Source: Burkholderiales bacterium (GTDB taxonomy: Bacteria; Pseudomonadota; Gammaproteobacteria; Burkholderiales; Usitatibacteraceae). From it: a DNA stretch of 60,336 bases. The stretch lies in NCBI GenBank assembly GCA_025360815.1, contig JANYBL010000061.1, positions 1-60,336 of the forward strand, read 5' to 3'. The notes under the pieces were generated by a model that saw only the letters and a list, made by a program, of their open reading frames with translations, was not told the DNA's origin and made no database searches. Positions 27,636 through 36,166 of the stretch are shown piece by piece. The number at the start of each line of letters is the position of its first letter. Positions within the stretch are counted from its first letter, which is position 1. A program made the translations under genes and the position numbers.

Positions 27636-27974
27636 ATGACCACCATCAAAATCCTCCCGCATGAATCCCTCTGCCCTGTCGGCCTCGAATTCGATGCATC
27701 CGTTGGCGAAACTATCTGCGATGCACTGTTACGCAATCACATTGAAATCGAACACGCCTGCGAAAAGTCCTGCGCCTGCACCACCTGCCACGTCATCATC
27801 CGCGAAGGCATTCAATCCCTTGACGATGCACAAGAAAAAGAAGAAGACATGCTCGATATGGCCTGGGGCTTAACGCCGCTCTCCCGCCTATCGTGCCAAG
27901 CTAAAGTGCGCGATCAGCCACTTGTCATCGAAATCCCCAAATACACCATCAACCACGCGCGGGAGACACACTAA
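27636..27974 (+). CDS. fdx: ISC-system [2Fe-2S] ferredoxin
   Basis: Adrenodoxin-type ferredoxin that supplies electrons for cluster assembly. 112 residues; the four cluster cysteines are in HACEKSCACTTCHV and in LSCQAK. Its last base is the first base of the iscX ATG (TAATG), so translation is coupled. Confidence 0.97.
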   Translation: MTTIKILPHESLCPVGLEFDASVGETICDALLRNHIEIEHACEKSCACTTCHVIIREGIQSLDDAQEKEEDMLDMAWGLTPLSRLSCQAKVRDQPLVIEIPKYTINHARETH

Positions 27975-28174
27975 TGGCGCTGAAGTGGACAGATACCTTA
28001 GAGATTGCGATTCAGTTATCAGAGGCGCATCCCGAAATCGATCCTAAAATCATTCGCTTCACGGATTTGCATCATTGGGTGATGGCGTTGCCGGAATTTG
28101 ATGACGATGCGATGCGTTCGGGCGAGAAGATTTTAGAGGCGATTCAAATGGCCTGGATTGGGGAAGTGGAGTAG
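27974..28174 (+). CDS. iscX: IscX
   Basis: Small acidic protein (66 residues) that binds IscS and iron and tunes assembly. It shows MALKWTDTLEIAIQLSEAHP, DPKIIRFTDLHHWV and FDDDAMRSGEKILEAIQMAW, all typical. Last gene of the operon; a hairpin begins at its stop codon. Confidence 0.97.
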   Translation: MALKWTDTLEIAIQLSEAHPEIDPKIIRFTDLHHWVMALPEFDDDAMRSGEKILEAIQMAWIGEVE

Positions 28175-28209
28175 CCGGGGGTGCAGTATTAACGCCTCCG
28201 CACCCCCGG
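28175..28209 (+). terminator. Hairpin at the end of the isc operon
   Basis: Perfect 10-bp stem CCGGGGGTGC / GCACCCCCGG with a 15-base loop, starting right after the iscX stop. No T-run follows, so it may be an mRNA 3' stabiliser or a Rho-assisted terminator. Confidence 0.6.
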
Positions 28210-28370
28210 TGGGTCAGATTTCGATGCAATTCAACATTACTTGCCAAGCCATTGCCATCTGCGGTGGCTGTAGCGCTTCGCGAGCGGAGGCCTAACCACT
28301 CCCTGATCGGAGCGACAACGGCAGGCCTCAAGGCAACAAAATTATGCCCTCTACCAATTGGGGGAAGGTC

Positions 28371-28778
28371 ATGTTCAAGTGATTCTTCGCTTCCGCATTG
28401 CTGACCTGCATGTCGTTTGCTTCGGGCATCGCATCGGTTGCCATAGCGGCAGAGGCGCCGGCCGCGTCCAATATCGGTTTTGTGTTGTACACGAATAGTC
28501 ATTCACCAGGAACTCTGAACGCGAGATGAATCTACGGAACCGAGTACAGAGGACCAGGGATAGCGACAGGCGGGCCAAAGCAAGGCTTTGCCGGCAAGTA
28601 TCATGTTCGCTACTTCTACGATAGCGGAAAGTTTTCGGATGAGTATGACTTGATCATTGAAAAGACCGACGATGTCTACAAGGCATCGTGGCTGACAAAA
28701 GGCAAGCTCAGTGCTGTTGGTGTTGGAATGGAAGTCGAGAACGGGGTAGCAGTTGGCTGGCGCAGAGTCGATAGCTAA
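28371..28778 (+). pseudogene. Exported protein gene with two in-frame TGA codons
   Basis: From ATG 28371, preceded by GGGGGAAGG, one frame runs 135 codons to TAA 28776-28778 but is broken by TGA at codon 4 (28380-28382) and codon 53 (28527-28529). Between and after these the translation is protein-like. It has a signal-peptide-like stretch (FFASALLTCMSFASG) with a likely cleavage near AIAAEA. A body follows (GKYHVRYFYDSGKFSDEY, SDEYDLIIEKTDDVYKASW) and it ends GVAVGWRRVDS. Trp fits at both TGA sites (MFK-W-FF and NAR-W-IYG), so each is one G-to-A change from TGG. Other genes here stop at TGA (katG, carotenoid oxygenase), so the code is standard. The family is not named. Most likely a recent pseudogene. 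Confidence 0.75.
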
Positions 28779-29385
28779 CCCCCACAGTGGGGCATTACAT
28801 CGTGGTCAAGTTCGCTCCCTCCAGACGCAAAGACGGCGGAAAATCGCGCCGTTTCTTACCGGCTACATTTTTGGCTAAATTCCGTCAATGGCGGGAGCTT
28901 TGGAAGGTTTGCATGATTCGTATTGCATACGTAGCCGAGCAAGTGAGGTAGGCAACGAGACGCCTGTCCACGTGGCCACTGGGGCAGGCACCGAACTTTC
29001 CAACACCCGCTTTACCAAACCCTAAAAAATCATCGCTCCCTCAACCCCCAGCACTGGCAGTGCGTTTGGGACCGATAGACCCAAGCTGCAATGCACATCT
29101 TCGCTAACGATTGCTGATGGCCAACGTGCCTTCATGGACCCGGCCAAACAATAAATATCGTCTCTCATTTGCCAGACTGCCAATCTATTCACGCGGATTG
29201 TGCTGGTGTAATCGTTTCCCTACACGCCGTTCAGCCGACCGCCGACTGATTGTGCTTGGCTCGTTTGTTAATCTATCGATGAGTGGTTGGGTCCACTCTA
29301 TAAAACTTCTTAAACCTTTTCATTTAAAACCGTTTAAGTGTTTTCGCTGGCCTGACCGAATAGGCATAACCAAAAGGAATCAAAT
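28779..29385. other. Intergenic stretch with no gene seen
   Basis: About 600 bp between the broken exported-protein gene and the glycine-zipper gene. No ORF looks real. The final 100 bp is AT-rich and should contain the promoter of the glycine-zipper gene. Confidence 0.45.
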
Positions 29386-29967
29386 ATGAACACCCCCGTT
29401 TACACTGCAAAAAACAAGATGCATCCGATTATGATTATTGCCGCAATTGCGATTATTTTGGTGAGCGTTGCCGGTGTTGCCGCCTTGATGGGCTGGCTCC
29501 CGACATCCAATGCATCCGGTGCTAATGCCACCAATGCGAGCGTTGCCGCGGCGGCTCACAGCAGCGGCCAAGCAAAATCAGCGTCCGTACCAAGTCATAC
29601 TTCCACAACTGCACCTGCGGCTGTCGCAAAATGCACCAATTGCGGAACCGTCGAATCGGTTGCTGTCGTTGAGACTAGCGGCCAAAGCAACGGTACAGGC
29701 GCTGTCATCGGTGGCGTGTTGGGCGGTGTGTTGGGTAACCAAGTCGGCGGTGGTCGTGGCAAGGATGTCGCCACGGTCGCTGGCGTAGTCGGCGGCGCAT
29801 TGGCTGGTAACAGTATTGAGAAAAATCGCAATTCCACTACCCGCTACCAAGTTCGAGTCCGCTTGGATGACGGCAACTCACGTACTTTTAGCGTAAATTC
29901 TGCTTCCGTACAGAGCGGCGATCGCGTTCGGGTTGATGGTGATAGCTTTTATCGTATTGACCGATAA
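29386..29967 (+). CDS. Glycine-zipper 2TM domain envelope protein
   Basis: 193 residues. An N-terminal transmembrane anchor (MIIAAIAIILVSVAGVAAL, about residues 15-35) is followed by an Ala/Ser/Thr-rich linker and a CTNCG pair near residue 84. Then comes a glycine-zipper segment (GAVIGGVLGGVLGNQVGGGR, continuing GVVGGALAGN). The C-terminus is a small strand-rich domain (YQVRVRLDDGNSRTF). This is the plan of SlyB/PcpY-like and Rickettsia 17-kDa-like proteins, except that it has a membrane anchor instead of a lipobox. It is probably in the periplasm, anchored to the inner membrane. Single gene with a strong terminator. Confidence 0.88.
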   Translation: MNTPVYTAKNKMHPIMIIAAIAIILVSVAGVAALMGWLPTSNASGANATNASVAAAAHSSGQAKSASVPSHTSTTAPAAVAKCTNCGTVESVAVVETSGQSNGTGAVIGGVLGGVLGNQVGGGRGKDVATVAGVVGGALAGNSIEKNRNSTTRYQVRVRLDDGNSRTFSVNSASVQSGDRVRVDGDSFYRIDR

Positions 29968-29987
29968 AACGGTAGTCTTTCAAAACC

Positions 29988-30018
29988 AAAACGACCGCAT
30001 GTTGCGGTCGTTTTTTTT
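29988..30018 (+). terminator. Terminator after the glycine-zipper gene
   Basis: A 12-bp stem (AAAACGACCGCA / TGCGGTCGTTTT) with a TGT loop and eight T. It lies about 20 bp past the stop. Its A-run upstream may make it work in both directions. Confidence 0.92.
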
Positions 30019-30312
30019 GCCTGCTTTTCGGCTATTTTTCGAATGTTTGTTCGGGGCAAGCAAGGTGGACAAAATGTGGCGGTCCCAAGTGAGCGGCACT
30101 GGCGGGCATCAAACGCTCAAACATCAGCGTTGCTGCGCCGTCAAAGGCCCAAAACTCCCTGAAACGCTAGCATTGGCGCGGCTTTCCAAGCATTTGCAGA
30201 CTAGGAAAACCTCACAACAATGCCACATACCACCGCGTTTAGCACGACATTTGCCACTTTATTTACCACCACAAGTCGCATCCCATAAAACACCGTATAG
30301 CGCCTGAAAACG
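30019..30312. other. Intergenic stretch, nothing recognised
   Basis: About 290 bp between the terminator and the stop of the minus-strand ClpX-like gene. No ORF or RNA signature was seen. Confidence 0.4.
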
Positions 30313-31332
30313 CTACCCCAAGATCATCTCGGCATCTTCAAAAAGCGACCGAATCACTACTTTTTTAATCGCACTTTGATCGGGCACGGTGTACAAAACC
30401 GGCGTGATCATTTCTTCAAAAATACCGCGTAAGCTGCGCGCGCCCACTTTATATTCGATCGCCAAATCAGAGATTTCTTCAAACACGCGCGCCTCAATCA
30501 CAAGTTCAACCCCCTCGTTTTTAAGAATTTCGCGGAACTGGTTGTAGATGCAGTTTTTGGGTTCGGTCATGATCTTGACCAGCATTTCTTTATCAAGCTG
30601 CCGCATGTTGGCGATCACCGGCAGGCGACCAGTGAATTCAGGGATGAGGCCGAATTCGATCAGGTCGGTTGGTTTCACCCGCGAATTGAGCCGATCGAGA
30701 ATTTTTTGATTATTGCCATCGGCCATCGAGACAAAACCAAATGCATGGGTCTTGGACATGATCTGCTCAAGGCCTACAAATGCGCCACCACAGATGAACA
30801 AAATATTATTGGTGTCCATGACATGATTTGCGCCCAAATTGACCAACGAGCCTTCCATAATTTTCAGAAGCGAATGCTGCACGGATTCGCCTGACGCGGC
30901 ATTGGCGGCACCTTTAGCGGATTTTAGTTTGTCAATTTCATCAATGAACACAATGCCGTTTTGCGCTTTATTCATATCGCCATCGGCCTTTTCGACCAGC
31001 CGCAATAACACCGCGTTAATTTCTTCATTTACATATTTGCTCTGCGCGAGCGAGGTCGCATCGGCAGTGACAAACGGCACCTTCAACGCGCGGGCCAAGG
31101 TCTCGCACATAAGCGTTTTGCCGGTGCCGGTTGGGCCGATCAGCAGCACATTGCTCTTGGCGATTTCGATACCACTTTCATGGGATTTCAATAACTTTTT
31201 GTAGTGCGCATAGACGACAACCGACAACACTTTTTTCGCCTCATCCTGCCCGACGACATGCATATCGAGATAGCGAACAATTGAAGAAGGCGTCATTTTT
31301 ACTTTGGGCAATTCAGCGTTGGGAGATTCCAT
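30313..31332 (-). CDS. ClpX-like AAA+ ATPase lacking the zinc domain
   Basis: A 339-residue relative of the ClpX unfoldase. It keeps the ATPase core: Walker A GPTGTGKT (66-73), Walker B VFIDEID (128-134), the sensor region NILFICGGAFVGLEQI, IEFGLIPEFTGRLPV and the GARSLRG sensor-2 motif. It lacks the N-terminal Cys4 zinc domain that docks adaptors. Its pore-1 loop reads KYVN instead of GYVG, the RKH loop is shortened, and the ClpP-docking loop has FGF in place of IGF. So it is a distinct paralogue whose substrate and ClpP dependence are uncertain. Starts 60 bp after the gloA stop, probably in the glyQ-glyS operon or from its own promoter. Confidence 0.9.
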   Translation of the reverse strand: MESPNAELPKVKMTPSSIVRYLDMHVVGQDEAKKVLSVVVYAHYKKLLKSHESGIEIAKSNVLLIGPTGTGKTLMCETLARALKVPFVTADATSLAQSKYVNEEINAVLLRLVEKADGDMNKAQNGIVFIDEIDKLKSAKGAANAASGESVQHSLLKIMEGSLVNLGANHVMDTNNILFICGGAFVGLEQIMSKTHAFGFVSMADGNNQKILDRLNSRVKPTDLIEFGLIPEFTGRLPVIANMRQLDKEMLVKIMTEPKNCIYNQFREILKNEGVELVIEARVFEEISDLAIEYKVGARSLRGIFEEMITPVLYTVPDQSAIKKVVIRSLFEDAEMILG

Positions 31333-31391
31333 GGCTATCCTTGAGGTTCGCGCAAAGGCTTACGCTAACGGTCGCGCTTCTTTGAAATCTA

Positions 31392-31778
31392 CTATGCGGC
31401 CATCTGAATGAACTCGATTTTGTAACCGTCTGGGTCTTCCACAAAAGCAATAACGGTCGTACCAAATTTCATCGGCCCCGGCTCGCGGGTTACGTTGCCG
31501 CCCTTTGCTTTGACTTCTGCGCAAGCCGCAACAAGATCGGGCAATCCTACCGCGATGTGGCCATAGCCCGTGCCTATCTCGTAAGATTTTGTCTCCCAAT
31601 TATGCGTGAGCTCAATCACAGCATTTTCCGACTCGTCACCATAACCCAAGAAAGCCAAGGTAAATTTTCCATCGGGATAATCGCGGCGACGCAGCAATTT
31701 CATGCCGAGCACATCGGTATAAAACGCGATGGATTTATCAAGATTGCCAACACGAAGCATAGTGTGGAGGAGACGCAT
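31392..31778 (-). CDS. gloA: Lactoylglutathione lyase (glyoxalase I)
   Basis: Converts the methylglyoxal-glutathione hemithioacetal to S-lactoylglutathione in the cytoplasm. 128 residues, a normal bacterial length. Vicinal-oxygen-chelate motifs: [20 protein letters not shown] (metal His), AVIELTHNW (metal Glu), [11 protein letters not shown] and [14 protein letters not shown] (metal Glu). It follows the YgjP-like gene. Confidence 0.97.
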   Translation of the reverse strand: MRLLHTMLRVGNLDKSIAFYTDVLGMKLLRRRDYPDGKFTLAFLGYGDESENAVIELTHNWETKSYEIGTGYGHIAVGLPDLVAACAEVKAKGGNVTREPGPMKFGTTVIAFVEDPDGYKIEFIQMAA

Positions 31779-31802
31779 ATTTTTCCTTTGGTCTTTTAGT
31801 GG

Positions 31803-31858
31803 GTTTGCTCTTTGCTGCTTTATTGATTTAGTGCTTTAGTGCTTTGGTGCTTTGATGC
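31803..31858. repeat. 8-bp tandem repeats upstream of gloA
   Basis: Six to seven units of 8 bp, most like TTTAGTGC, with TTTGGTGC, TTTGATGC and TTTGCTGC variants, filling the gap between the YgjP-like gene and gloA. Confidence 0.7.
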
Positions 31859-31879
31859 GCCGGTGTTTTTGTTGGGTCG

Positions 31880-32749
31880 CTAGAATGCGCGAAAGCGATG
31901 ATCGTTCTGATCGAGTTCTGATTTTAGGGCGGCGTAATCAGGACACATCCGTTCCACCTCTTGCCAGAACGCGGCGGAGTGATTCATCTGCCGCAAATGT
32001 GAGAGCTCATGACACACGACATAGTCAATCAACGCCGGACGCGCCTTCATCAAACGCCATGAAAAGCGAATTTCGCGGCGTGAATTACAGCTGCCCCACC
32101 GGTTGTTTGCGCTGGAAATAAAAACGCGCGGCGGGGTTAAGTTGTGCAGCTTGGCAAAGAAAAAAGCACGCTGGGCAAGATATGGCAATGCCTGTCGTTT
32201 GATCCAATTTATCACAGCAACTTCCGACTGCTCGGCAATCGCGTCAGCGTCACCAAGCGCTGCTTTGATGCGCACAAACAAATGCGGGCCTGCCTGGTCA
32301 ACGTGGACGCGCGTGTAGCCCGCATCAATCATGAGCGTGAGCGGCTCGCCCATATAAAAAATGGTTGCGCCGGTTTCCCAGCGCTGCGGCGTAATTTTTC
32401 GGTGCGACCATTCGCCCAGTTTTCTAAGCACCCATTGCTCGTTTTTACCGATCATATCTTCAATCGCGCCGATGGGGGTAGTAAGCGAAGCTGAAACGGT
32501 CATGCCGGTGCCGTTGACTTTTAAACCTACCCCGCGGCGTCCACGACGGCGAACGAGTTTGTAATCAACGCGGCGGCCATCAAGCGCGATGGTGCGTTCG
32601 TCGGATTCATCAGCGCCGGTCGATTTCGATGCGGGTGATTTCAACAAGGGTATCTTTGACCGCAATAAATCGCCGCCATTGGCGGGCGGCGGCTGGATAG
32701 CCGTACCAGCCAGATCAAACAGCGGCAGGCGGAAGTTTGGCCATTTCAT
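31880..32749 (-). CDS. YgjP/SprT-like (DUF45) zinc metalloprotease
   Basis: A 289-residue protein from ATG 32749 (MKWPNFRLPLFD); the frame extends further to 32821 but that part is shadow of plsC. Conserved features: WGSCNSRREIRFSWRLM and the zinc motif CHELSHLRQMNHSAAFW (HExxH with a distal His). No signal peptide, so cytoplasmic. The first 80 residues are variable and Pro-rich. YgjP-like proteins are known as putative peptidases, often near plsC/gloA in betaproteobacteria. It overlaps the plsC end by 35 bp. Confidence 0.9.
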   Translation of the reverse strand: MKWPNFRLPLFDLAGTAIQPPPANGGDLLRSKIPLLKSPASKSTGADESDERTIALDGRRVDYKLVRRRGRRGVGLKVNGTGMTVSASLTTPIGAIEDMIGKNEQWVLRKLGEWSHRKITPQRWETGATIFYMGEPLTLMIDAGYTRVHVDQAGPHLFVRIKAALGDADAIAEQSEVAVINWIKRQALPYLAQRAFFFAKLHNLTPPRVFISSANNRWGSCNSRREIRFSWRLMKARPALIDYVVCHELSHLRQMNHSAAFWQEVERMCPDYAALKSELDQNDHRFRAF

Positions 32750-33431
32750 TTTCGATCCATTCTTCAACTTCGCGGATGATCGACGTCGATTCTTTGCCCG
32801 CCGTTTGAATAGCAGGGCCAATACTCATCGTCACTGTACCGGGCCGTTTGATGAAGGCATTTCGCCGCCACAGCTCACCCGCGTTATGCGCAATTGGCAC
32901 AATCGGCGCCCCCGTTTGCGCGGCGAGCCATGCGCCGCCAACGCCGTAACGACCTTTTTTCCCGGGCGCCACGCGCGTGCCTTCGGGGAAAATAATAATC
33001 CACTGCCCTGCCTTTAAAAATTCACGGCCTTGCTCCAAAATTTGATCGCGCGCCGCCTTGCCGCTTTTGCGATCAATCGCGATTGACTTCAGTGCCGCCA
33101 ATGCCCAGCCCACAAACGGCACAAATACCAATTCGCGTTTGATAATCCAAGACGATTGCGGCATCAGGCTTAATAAGCTCACGGTCTCCCATGCAGACTG
33201 GTGTTTGGCCATGATGATGCTGGGTACCGATGGCATGGATGCCAATCCGCGTATTTCATAGTTGATGCCACAAATCAGCTTGGCGAGTCGCACAATTTGC
33301 GTACCCCATGAACGTGCGCAGGCATAGCCGAGTTTTTGCGAAACAAACGATAGCGGTGGGACGATCAAGCCGTAGACCGTGGTGACGATAGCGGCGACGA
33401 TGGAAAATAAAATTGAGCGGATTAGATTCAC
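32715..33431 (-). CDS. plsC: 1-acyl-sn-glycerol-3-phosphate acyltransferase
   Basis: Makes phosphatidic acid from lysophosphatidic acid at the inner membrane. 238 residues; N-terminal membrane segment (ILFSIVAAIVTTVYGLIVPP), the acyltransferase box KHQSAWETV (with E in the place of the more usual D), and FPEGTRVAPGKKGRYG. The C-terminus continues beyond the next gene's start. Start ATG 33431 lies 36 bp after the gmhB stop. Confidence 0.95.
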   Translation of the reverse strand: MNLIRSILFSIVAAIVTTVYGLIVPPLSFVSQKLGYACARSWGTQIVRLAKLICGINYEIRGLASMPSVPSIIMAKHQSAWETVSLLSLMPQSSWIIKRELVFVPFVGWALAALKSIAIDRKSGKAARDQILEQGREFLKAGQWIIIFPEGTRVAPGKKGRYGVGGAWLAAQTGAPIVPIAHNAGELWRRNAFIKRPGTVTMSIGPAIQTAGKESTSIIREVEEWIENEMAKLPPAAV

Positions 33432-33466
33432 GTCGCGTTTTCTAGCTTTAAATTGAAGATCATCAT

Positions 33467-34036
33467 TTACGACATGAGGAATCGTTGCGGTTCTGTCACC
33501 AAAAATTTCACAGCCTCAGCCAAATCTGCAAACACTTTGGTGCCGGTCGGCAAATCACCTTTGGCTTGCGTTTTTTTGCCCTTGCCGGTGAGGACCAGGA
33601 TCGGCACGCAACCGACGGCAGCACCTGCCTCTAAGTCGCGCAAGGAATCGCCAACCGTTGGCACACCTTTGAGCCCAACATGAAACCTCGCAGCGATATC
33701 TTCAAACATGCCCGTGTCCGGTTTACGACAGGGACATTTTTGCTCGGCGGTACAAGGGCAAAAGAAGATCGCATCGATACGCCCGCCTTGGCGAAACACC
33801 ATTTCCATCATTTTGTCGTTAATGGCATTGAGGGTTGCCATATCAAACAAGCCGCGCCCGACGCCTGATTGATTCGTCGCCACTACCACCCGATAACCAT
33901 TTTGGTTCAGCCGCGCAATCGCCTCGATGGATCCTTGTATCGGCTTCCATTCATCAGGCGATTTCACGAACTGCGCGGAATCGACATTGATGACGCCGTC
34001 GCGGTCGAGAATGATGAGTTTGGGTGGGGTTTGCAT
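33467..34036 (-). CDS. gmhB: D-glycero-D-manno-heptose 1,7-bisphosphate 7-phosphatase
   Basis: HAD-family phosphatase in ADP-heptose synthesis for LPS inner core. 189 residues. Nucleophile motif in LIILDRDGVINVD, TNQSGVGRGLF, the zinc-binding CPCTAEQKCPCRKPDTG, and VGDSLRDLEAGAAVGC. It starts 9 bp after glyS and is co-transcribed. Confidence 0.96.
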   Translation of the reverse strand: MQTPPKLIILDRDGVINVDSAQFVKSPDEWKPIQGSIEAIARLNQNGYRVVVATNQSGVGRGLFDMATLNAINDKMMEMVFRQGGRIDAIFFCPCTAEQKCPCRKPDTGMFEDIAARFHVGLKGVPTVGDSLRDLEAGAAVGCVPILVLTGKGKKTQAKGDLPTGTKVFADLAEAVKFLVTEPQRFLMS

Positions 34037-34045
34037 ATCGGAATT

Positions 34046-36166
34046 TTAGGTCGCCAGTTTGGAAAGATCAGCCACTTTGTTCATCATGACATGCAAATCG
34101 TTAAGCAATGCCAAACGGTTATTGCGCAGCGCCAAATCTTCGGCATTCACCATCACACTGTCAAAAAACGAATCGACCGGAACTCTAAGCTGGGCAAGGC
34201 TTTTTAGCGCCCCGGTAAAATTATTGGTGTTGAACGCGGCATCAAATACCGATTTGGTTTTAAGCAGCGCATCATGCAGCGATTTTTCGGCAGGCTCGAT
34301 TAATAGCGCAGCATCCGTGCTGGCAATTGCCGCGTCTGATTTTTTCAAAATATTGCCGATGCGTTTGTTGGCTGCGGCCAAGCTTTGTGCTTCTGGCAAG
34401 GCCATGAATTCGCGAATCGCAGCTAATCTAGCAGGAAATTCTCCCCATGGTGGCCGTGCTGATACGCCGGCATCAACTTCTAACGCAGAATAACCTAGGT
34501 CGCGCAGGTAGCCAGTCAGACGATCGAAAATGTATGTAGTCAATTGCGCAGCGGCATCGGCCATAGCATTGGGGAATGTACTTAAGGCAGAACCGACCAC
34601 GATAGTCACGTCCAACGGCAAATTGCGTTCAATCAGCATTCGCAACACCCCAAGCGCGTGTCGGCGCAACGCGAATGGATCCTTGTCGCCGGTTGGGACT
34701 TGGCCAATTGAAAACAGTCCGGCAAGCGTTTCCAATTTATCGGCCAATGCTACCGCTAGCGCCACATCAGAATCGGGCAATTTATCGCCGGAAAATCGCG
34801 GCTGATAATGTTGCGCAATCGCGTCGGCAACGACCGGCGATTCTCCGTCGTGCAATGCGTAGTACCGACCCATCGTGCCTTGCAACTCCGGGAATTCGCC
34901 GACCATATCGGTGACCAAATCCGCCTTTGCCAATAGCGCTGCACGGCTCGCCAGATCCGCATCGGCACCGATCATTACAGCGATAGTCATCGCAAGCTTT
35001 TCCACCCGCTCAATGCGTTCGCCCTGCGAGCCAAGCTTGTTGTGATAAACCACGTTCGCTAATTTCGGCACACGATCTGCAAGCTTGGTTTTTTTGTCGG
35101 TTTCAAAAAAGAATCGCGCGTCTGAGAGCCTTGGCCGCACCACGCGCTGATTGCCCTCAATGATATTGTGCGGATTGTGAAGCCGCATATTGCTCACAAT
35201 CAAAAATCGGCTCGAGAGCGAACCGTCCGCATGAAATAGCGGGAAGTATTTTTGATTCAACTTCATCGTCAAAATCAAACACTCCGGCGGCACCTCTAAA
35301 AATTCGGTTTCGAACGAGCCGGCGTATACCGTTGGGCGCTCAACCAATGCGGTCACTTCATCGAGCAGGGCAGCGTAATTTTCGCGCTCACCCAGCGTCG
35401 TACCGTGCTCCTCGGCGCGTTCAAACAGGAGGCGTTCGATTTCGTGGCGGCGCTTTTCGAAGCTGGCAATCACACCACCTTCGGTTTCCAATTTGGATTC
35501 ATATTCATCCGCATGATCGAGCATGATGTCAGCAGCGCCTTGGAAGCGGTGGCCGTGGGTGATGTTGCTTGCAGTCAGACCCAGCGCGGAGACTGGCACT
35601 ACATCGCCGCCATGCAGCGCAAGCAAACCATGGGCGGGGCGGACGAATTGTACGGACGTAACACCATCGGCCAATTGGTATGTCATCACTTTAGGAACCG
35701 GCAAATTAGCAATCGCCTCATCAAGCGCTGCTTGCAGGCCGACTTGCAGTGTTTGACCTTTTGCCATATCGCGATAAACCAGCTGCTCGGCTTTGCCGTC
35801 GCTTTCGTGTGCAAGTGTTGCGATATCGACATGAGAAAGGTTTTTTGCAGCAAGTTTTTTTATCAATGCCGGGGTTGCTTTACCGTCTTTGTCCAAGCCG
35901 ACCGAAACCGGCATCAGTTTCTCAACATGCGGCTGATCGGGCGCCACCGAAAAAACGTCGGCGATGCTCACTGCTAAGCGGCGTGGGCTAGCGTACATCG
36001 TAGTGAGGTTTGCAGCCACGCCGGCGGCGCCATCGACAGCACCAAGCAGAGCGCGGCTCTTGAGGCCATTGAGGATAGATTGTGCGAACGCATCCCCCAA
36101 TTTTTTAAGAGCCTTCGGCGGCAATTCTTCGGTGAATAATTCGACGAGCAATGTTTTGGCGTTCAT
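34046..36166 (-). CDS. glyS: Glycine-tRNA ligase beta subunit
   Basis: Beta chain of the bacterial (alpha2beta2) glycyl-tRNA synthetase; binds and positions tRNA-Gly. 706 residues, usual length. It begins LLVELFTEELPPKALKKLGDA, followed by TYASPRRLAVSI-like sequence, and includes FVRPAHGLLALHGG, FLEVPPECLILTMKLNQKYFP, the HD-like core, and the anticodon-binding end FFDSVMVNAED. Its ATG overlaps the glyQ stop (TAATG), so expression is coupled. Confidence 0.98.
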   Translation of the reverse strand: MNAKTLLVELFTEELPPKALKKLGDAFAQSILNGLKSRALLGAVDGAAGVAANLTTMYASPRRLAVSIADVFSVAPDQPHVEKLMPVSVGLDKDGKATPALIKKLAAKNLSHVDIATLAHESDGKAEQLVYRDMAKGQTLQVGLQAALDEAIANLPVPKVMTYQLADGVTSVQFVRPAHGLLALHGGDVVPVSALGLTASNITHGHRFQGAADIMLDHADEYESKLETEGGVIASFEKRRHEIERLLFERAEEHGTTLGERENYAALLDEVTALVERPTVYAGSFETEFLEVPPECLILTMKLNQKYFPLFHADGSLSSRFLIVSNMRLHNPHNIIEGNQRVVRPRLSDARFFFETDKKTKLADRVPKLANVVYHNKLGSQGERIERVEKLAMTIAVMIGADADLASRAALLAKADLVTDMVGEFPELQGTMGRYYALHDGESPVVADAIAQHYQPRFSGDKLPDSDVALAVALADKLETLAGLFSIGQVPTGDKDPFALRRHALGVLRMLIERNLPLDVTIVVGSALSTFPNAMADAAAQLTTYIFDRLTGYLRDLGYSALEVDAGVSARPPWGEFPARLAAIREFMALPEAQSLAAANKRIGNILKKSDAAIASTDAALLIEPAEKSLHDALLKTKSVFDAAFNTNNFTGALKSLAQLRVPVDSFFDSVMVNAEDLALRNNRLALLNDLHVMMNKVADLSKLAT

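Noticed and set aside
28380-28529. TGA read as Trp or selenocysteine
   Set aside because: Several genes here use TGA as a true stop (katG, carotenoid oxygenase), so TGA is not Trp. Trp, not Cys, fits at both sites and no SECIS-like hairpin is evident.
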